Shown here: positions 57,490 to 64,000 of the stretch, one piece after another
Numbering within the stretch: the stretch's first letter is position 1
How the letters are laid out: each line of letters opens with the position of its first letter
NCBI GenBank assembly: GCA_027886175.1
Contig: JAJNNQ010000024.1
Coordinates: forward strand, 7,052,001 to 7,116,000
DNA: 64,000 bases
Direction of reading: 5' to 3'
From: Phylloscopus collybita
Lineage: Eukaryota; Chordata; Aves; Passeriformes; Phylloscopidae
The notes under the pieces: generated by a model
Database searches by the model: none
Told to the model about the DNA's origin: nothing
What the model saw: only the letters and a program-made list of their open reading frames with translations
Translations under genes and position numbers: made by a program

Positions 57490-58515
57490 TGGCAGTTCAA
57501 CTACTTTAAATCTATAAAACTCACCAAATTCACTGGCAGAAGGCAGCAAGGAGCTGTGGATGACCCCAGCACAGAAGGTGCCTCCTGGGCAGAGAAAAGC
57601 CTTGAAGTGCCTGAACACGGTGAGCAGGGACACAAGGTGCTGCTCACAGGTGCCACCAACACACCCCTGGGAGCAGCAGGGATAGGAATGAGCCAAGAAC
57701 AAGCAAGGAAATCCCACCCAATGCTCAGGAGCAAAGCTGGAAACAGAGTCAAGACAGCATCAGTTGCCTGGCCTGAGCTGAAATGGAGCTCCATGGCCCA
57801 GGGGCGGAGCGTGGCTCCAGTGCCAGGTGATGCTGGTCAGGGCAATTAAGGGAAATTAGTGTCCCCACTCACCACAAATTAAAGTCAGTCTTGACTTTAT
57901 TGTCAGTCTTTTATTTATTGAAATAAAATGCCATTTAAACACCACAATAAGTATTAAGCAGATGAACCACGAGGTTTAGCACCGAAAGAGTGTTTTATGT
58001 ATTTTTCTTGGTCTTTTATCAACAATATTCCTGTTGGGTTTATTTTCAAGGAGCAAGGACACAAAACAAAAACAAAACAAAAGCAGCTGAAAGGAAGCTC
58101 AAAAGAGTTCATCTTTGCAGACAGTATGGAGGCAAACAAACCCTTACATCTCCGTGAATTTGATGTATTTTTTGAGTAGATTAATAGAAACTTTTATAAG
58201 AAACGGGTAGAAGGTTTAAGGGCTGAAGTTTGACATTCCTGGCTTTTGTAATGGGGACTGATACTTCAGGAAGCTATTGGGGTCCTGCCAAGGTGCCAAA
58301 AAGCCGTAGACAGGGGCACACTTATTCAAAAGGCTTTCGAAAATGCCCCTTCCCCAGGTGCTCATAGGAACAAAGCTGCCACCAGGTGTAAAACCCAGCA
58401 GGAGGAAATCCCTGGCTAAGGAGCAGTGCAGTAGCACATGGGCACAATTCACAGCAAGGAGAAGGCACAGGTGGAGCTCTGCAAGGATTGATACTGAAAT
58501 TGGAGATATTCAATT
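57490..58515. other. two GC-richer patches with unexplained open frames
   Basis: 57500-57850 and 58216-58515 are GC-richer than their neighbours. The first has 97-104-codon frames on both strands. The second has a minus-strand frame open from 58509 to the stop at 58216 (97 codons). Neither matches a family I know. They may be decayed LTR or retro-derived DNA, or unrecognised exons. Confidence 0.35.
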
Positions 58516-58784
58516 AAGTGCTCTAAGATAGCAACTGGATGGTCCATTATTAAATTATCTCAAAGAAGAGATGAATAAGTAATCAAGTTTGCTGATTAAA
58601 GTTAGCTATTGAAGATAAGGTGACTGAACATGAACCAAACACCTAATTAAAGAGGAAATACCACCTGTAACACAGGTATTATCCTAATGATAATTTATTG
58701 GAGGTTAGGATAATATTCCGGAGAAATTTCAAAGATATTCACCTTGCTTTTACTTTCTTTTGCCTTTTTGGGTTTTTTTTGTGG

Positions 58785-58811
58785 TTTTTTGTTTGTTTGT
58801 TTGTTTGTTTT
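58785..58811 (+). repeat. (TTTG)n microsatellite
   Basis: About six TTTG units in a T-rich context. Confidence 0.85.
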
Positions 58812-59849
58812 TACTTTTGTTGTGGGCACAACCAGTCTTACATTCCATGTGGAAAAACCACTGATTTTGACTAGGAATTCTGACTAGAAATTCACATCAG
58901 CTGGAGCAGCATGAATTCCCAAGTGACTAACCATTAAACTCAGCTAGAAACATGCATCCTGTTTCAACAACAACAAAAAAAATTTTAAAAGTATTACTTT
59001 GGGCAAGGCAGGCACCTAATTGCAGCGAGATTCTGCTTTTGCAACACTTAAGGAATTTCAAATTGTTTGCCTCACTTGGCCAGTTATCCAATTCATTTAG
59101 ACTCAGTTTAAACTGTATGCATTAGTAGAGAGGTCACATTAGAATAATGGAGATAGCTGTTTTAGCTAGTGTATTTACAAAACTGCTTCTACTGTATGAT
59201 TTTGTGACAAGTTTTGTACTGTGAAGATTTCTGCTTCTGTAGTGCCTGAGCTGTCTGATGTGCAGACTCACAATCTCTCTCCTGGTCTATGAGAAGTCAG
59301 CACATCATAAACTTTCCTGTCCAAAGCACTTTTTGGCCTCCATTGGTCACTGATATTGGATAACTACATCACATATTTCACCTTAAGCTTACTGGAACAG
59401 TCTGAAACTGCTAAATTAGGATGGAAGCTACTTTTTAAGACTCATATTTAGCCAGCATCAAATGAATGTCTTGATCAGCACCAGGAACTGATAACGGATC
59501 CTCAAGGCAATCCAAACTTTATTTTTCAGTTAATTTTTTTTAAAAACCCAGCAAAGATACACCCACAAATGTTGATGTTGGTGGGGAACCACCCATCTAG
59601 CACAGTGCATTGTTTGCTGCGCAATGCATCACAGCTTGCATAACAAAATCACATTTAAAATTACCTTCCTATCTATGAAGTGGAAGTTACAGTTGTTAAA
59701 AAAAATTATAACAAAAAAGTTTTTAAATGGCTCCATGGTTTATTAAGGGAACAGGTCCAGGCTCCTGATCGCTCCATTGGGCAAAACAGCAAGGGACACA
59801 AAGAGAGCAGAGTTAGTAAAATGTGTGGATAAATGTGATTTATATTGGA

Positions 59850-59965
59850 AGAGTCAACATGGGCTTTTGAAGAAAAGCCTGGAAACATAATGCAGTTCTG
59901 TGAGGAACAACAGCACAAGGTTAATGATGTTCCATCTAAGGAATTTACAAAGATTTTCAAAGGCT
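59850..59965 (+). mobile_element. possible degenerate CR1 reverse-transcriptase fragment
   Basis: 'gagtcaacatgggcttttga' and, about 100 bases on, 'tttacaaagattttcaaagg' followed by 'cttttaaac' have the spacing and wording of the CR1 RT region, which includes the codons for a FSKAFD-like motif. Much more eroded than the copy at 60110. Tentative. Confidence 0.35.
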
Positions 59966-60109
59966 TTTAAACAAAGCCAAAATCATTCATTATGGGGTTT
60001 GGGTTTGTTGCGTTTTAAAAGGAAATCAGGCAACCACCTGAGATAACAAGAAAGGCATAAGCCACAGATTGTAAATCCTCACAATTCATTTCAAAACATG
60101 TTTAAAAAG

Positions 60110-60280
60110 GTCAATCAGGAGCAGTCAACACAGATTTACAAAAAGCAAATCATGCTCGACCAACCTAATTTCCCCCTGTGACAAAGTGACTGTCTATGCA
60201 GATAAGGAAAGCACAGTGAATGCAATGTACATTGACTTTTGGAAAGCTTTTGAATGTCTGACACAGCATTCAGATTTAAA
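60110..60280 (+). mobile_element. CR1 LINE ORF2 (RT domain) fragment, pseudogenised
   Basis: 'cagtcaacacagatttacaa', 'gcaaatcatgctcgaccaac', then 'atgtacattgacttttggaa' and 'agcttttgaatgtctgacac' parallel the CR1 RT segment. The translated frame at 60186-60392 contains MYIDFWKAFECLTQH, corresponding to RT motif A (usually ..LDFSKAFDTVSH..). It still has the motif A Asp but is truncated on both sides and cannot be functional. Confidence 0.65.
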
Positions 60281-60284
60281 AGCT

Positions 60285-63200
60285 GAGGAAGCCTTCCAGT
60301 TGACAAGTAAAAACTCTGAATTAAGTGACTCAAGAGATTCATCTGGCGTTACAAATAATATACCCAGGCATGGAACATTCTGTCCCATTTGAACAATGCA
60401 TTTATTACATTAGTTATAACCTAAAAAACATTCTGAACTTTTAGATATGTGTTGCAAAGAAGCAGGGTGTCTCAATGGCAAAAAGCACACACGTGGCAGA
60501 CCGAAAAGCAAATAACTAGATATTAACCTGAGCATTAGAAGGCAGCACCAGAAGAGCAATCTAATTCAGGAATTAGATTAATAGTCATTATTATCTCCCT
60601 CTCTCCTGCCTCAAATCCTTCTTTTCACTTATTAGCCGGATCTAGTTCAGAAAGCTGCATGAAATGGAGGTGATTCAGTGGACCCAGACTGGTGGGTTTG
60701 TTTGTTTGTTTGAAGTGTTTCCTAATTCTCTGGAGTTCAACAAGAACATGGTTGGTTGGTTCCATCTGACACCTCACAAGAACCAAGGAAGCGTCAGGAA
60801 GAACGATGGCTAGCGAGCCAACTACACCAAACAGTAGGCAACCTGATTACCAATCTTTAATAAAGGTTAAAAACAATGCAGCAGGAGAGCACACTCATCA
60901 AAACAAAGTGTTTTGACAGACCCAAAATGTGTTTTCTTTTGAGAATTCCTCTCTCGGGTATTTTCCATCTTCATCTGGAATGGACAAAACAAAAACAACA
61001 CTTTCCCATAGGACAAAATAAAACCTAAGCTTGGTGATGTCTCTAATCAGATTTTTCAGCAATGAAGAAAAAAAGCCCTGATGTCTTCCATCTCCTACTT
61101 CCACACTATCAAAACAAAGTTAGACAAGGATAAACTAATATTCCCAGAAGAGAAAATATCAGCACCACTTGCCCAGCAGTCCTGCTGAAGCTCCATTTCA
61201 GGCACTTTCACTGATCCCAGTTGCCTGGACAAACTGGTGTACTGGTGTCTGATAGCCAATTCCCCATGTCATCCTTCTCACAGCAGTTTTGCTTTGCTTT
61301 CATGTAAGTTAATTGTTTACACACAATATTGGCCTTTTCTGGTACTAAGCACAGTTCCTACTTTCATGGCTAAATAGAGTTATTCTAGGCTGTGCCAAGA
61401 AGTTACAGCATGCTATTCAGTAAAATTAGAACAAACAGGAAAATTTGTCATCACATAAAATGCAGCACTAATTCATTTTTCATGACTGAAAAAATGTAAT
61501 TATAGAGCATTTCTAATATAAAAGACTTTGTTGCATAAACTCAACACACAATTGGCAAGTTCCAACTAATTAAAAAAATATTTAGGAAGTGAATGGTTTC
61601 AGAATGTTGTATGAATTAAGGATATGAGAAGAGTGACAGAATATTCATTCATACTTATTTTTAATCAGCCAACTGGGATACCAAGATATTGTTTATGAGG
61701 GTTCTGAATACATCAAGATCAAATGGAATTACAAAATAAATATAATCCTAAAGCCATGTCAGTAAGTTAGTGCAGTAAGTTAGTTTTCAGAACACCTCAA
61801 AAGGACTCGAGTTAACAGTCAGTGAAAATTATTTCAATTGAAACATACTTACTGGCAAATACTCATGGCTGAGGACATAGGAAAGAGAACAACAATGAAA
61901 ATATCCTTGGAACAAGCCCTCTGAGTTTAGTTCAGAAGTCCACTGACTGCTTCCTTTAAATGCCTTGGCTAGAGAAAGGGTTTTTTGCAATCAGGAGCCT
62001 CATAAGAAAAGGAAGAATGATTCCAAAGGGTAGGAATTTCTTCCTCTCAAAGAAAAATCATACGAGCTCTTCTTTCTCCCTCATTTAAGCGATTTCAGCT
62101 CAAGGTCCTTCCATTGTGCACAAAACATGGTGGACAGCTGAGCTGTCCAGAATGAAGGTACTCAACTATGAAAAATTTCACAGAAATCTCACTTAAAACT
62201 GGTTTGTAATTTTTAGGCTGAGAGCACCTATTAAAAAATACCTTTGCAAGCAAATTTATATTCCAGTGAGTTAATCATGCTGCAACATAAGCCTGGAACA
62301 TTCACTTTGGTGGTCAGAAGAAAAGACCTATACCCTTACAGCAGGCTCTATGGAAAATTAATTGGTTTTTCCCAATACATCAAAGCTGTGGACTGAATTT
62401 TCAAATGCCATTCAGAACTGCCATTATCATTTCTCCTAATTTCTCTTGTTGCTTCTCTCTTTGCACAAATATTACCTGGGATTTGCACTGAACTGAGGCA
62501 AGTCTTTTCCTTAGCAGTGATGAGTAACCACACCACTCTATTTGGCATGTATGAGCTTTTCCAGGGGAAAAAAAAATGAACAAATCTGAAAAATGCAAGA
62601 TTTTGAGAAGACTATAAATACATTACAAAGAATTTTCCAAGTTCAAACAAAAGAAAATTGTTAAAAACTTAAATCTTGCAAAAGCCGTCTTTAATAGAAC
62701 CAGGTACTTCAGAGTAAAGTTACTCAGCATTTACACTGCAATTATTTAAGTGCCATATCCAAGTCAACAGGAGGGGTCCAATTTGCACAGAGCATTCAGA
62801 GAAAAGAGCAATTTAAAAGCAGAAGATGCAATTTAGAAGAAAATATACAAGTTGGATGACAGCAAACACTTCATTTCATTCCACAGGTCTCGGAGGTTTA
62901 AGCATCTATCTTGAGGATCTAACACTGTCAAATAAACAGGTCTAAAATTTGCCATCACTGGAGATGGAATTGTAAAATGAGGAAGCTTTTTGTATTTCAA
63001 AAAAACATCACAGAAAGCCGAAGGGAACAGGGTATTGCTGATCCACTACCATTTAAGTGGGATGTATGGAATCCCAAAAGTGCAGTGGTTTAAATAATCA
63101 AAAAATGGTGAAGTACAGAGTCACTTCTCAGACAGAAGGGTTTGAATCCATCCTGTCTCACCAAGGGAGTATTAGGCTTTTTTAGCAAGGGAAGTCAGTT

Positions 63201-64000
63201 ATTTTACTTCACGCTCTTACCAGAATTGTAACATGGAGTAGCTAACACTTTATAACCTGCTGTTCAAAGGAGAAAATTCATGGAGCAGCATTCTCCAAGC
63301 CCTCTGGTTAAAGCACTTATCTGAGACAGATGACACCTGCCAGGAGCCCCTGATGGCTGAGGGGGAGTCTGTCCTCTGATTTGGCATGAAAGAGATGATG
63401 AGATATGAAAGTGGTAGTCCTTTCTCTTGTACAAAAGGAGATGTCTTGGAAGCTCATTTACTGCACCCTGGTTTTCCTTCGTATCTAGACTCCTGGACAA
63501 GTAACTGAAGATCATTCCTCAGATATCTCCTTCCCACACCAGTGTTGTTCTGCCAATCTGGGCTTGAGTTTTTTGCCCAGAAAGAGATGGCAGCAGACTA
63601 GACCAAAAATGTACTCATAATTTCCCTGATAACTTTCATCTGGCAAGAAAGACATTTAGGGAACTCAGCCAGCCAAGAATTTCTATAACACTATGTAGTG
63701 AAACATCAAAAGATGATGGCTGTAATCCTCCTTTACATGAACTTTTTGGAAGAGTAGCAGTAAATAGGGTTTACAACGGTGACTTAGCACTCAGACACAT
63801 TACAAAGAAAAAAGACTGATTATGACAGCAAACTCTCACTCTCCAAAGCCAAAATGCAAGTGTAACACAGAAGATACTAAAAAAAAATAAATGCAAATTC
63901 CATGCAAATTTCCATGCAAATCCTCAGTGTTTTATAACTCAGCTGCCCTCTGTCAAACTAGGTACTATTACTTGGCTCATGGCTCTTTTCTCCCACATGC
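60285..64000. other. AT-rich non-coding DNA to window end
   Basis: No exon, RNA gene or transposon recognised. Frames are short (under 85 codons) and without splice context. Confidence 0.55.

Noticed and set aside
60186..60392. 68-codon frame as a host gene
   Set aside because: Its central motif matches CR1 reverse transcriptase motif A; it is a LINE remnant.

Overview
This is a 64 kb stretch of vertebrate nuclear DNA, almost certainly from a songbird. The clues are CR1 LINE fragments, several avian-type LTRs, and a tRNA-Ile-headed SINE with a CR1-like tail (the TguSINE1 type of passerines). It is mostly AT-rich, non-coding DNA with many homopolymer and A/C-only tracts, as expected of an intron or intergenic region. 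I recognise no host protein by name. One short minus-strand segment (44686-44822) has the layout of a last coding exon.

The centrepiece is a complete, apparently very young endogenous retrovirus-like element on the + strand (15452-22378, 6927 bp). It has two 637-bp LTRs identical by eye, a 5-bp target duplication (ATTAT), a primer-binding site matching tRNA-Ile(AAU), an open gag (16208-18175) and an open pol with protease, RT, RNase H and integrase (18176-21358). Pol lies in the same frame as gag, behind a single UAG and a strong hairpin, so Pol is probably made by stop-codon readthrough. There is no recognisable env, no dUTPase and no Gag zinc knuckle. The first AUG of the transcript gives Gag an unusual hydrophobic N-terminal domain, and a 97-codon ORF of unknown meaning runs from the 3' internal region into U3. 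I would place it near class III (ERVL-like) elements, with moderate confidence.

Layout: 1-230, the 3' end of an avian LTR cut by the window edge. 231-9357, AT-rich DNA with an ancient L2/MIR-like remnant near 2.8 kb. 9358-9900, a GC-richer island with good splice signals. 9968-10558, a solo LTR with a perfect GTGAC duplication. 10564-15446, AT-rich DNA with G/T tracts. 15452-22378, the retrovirus-like element. 22384-44500, AT-rich DNA with a CR1 fragment at 26.35 kb. 44.5-45.0 kb, the candidate terminal exon and the SINE, both on the minus strand. 48.02-48.66 kb (minus) and 50.78-51.86 kb (plus), two decayed LTRs of one family; the second contains a 16-copy, 40-bp minisatellite. 52.4, 56.75, 59.85 and 60.1 kb, CR1 fragments. 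The rest is unannotated single-copy-like DNA.

All calls come from reading the sequence. Repeat family names rest on remembered consensus features, not on a search.
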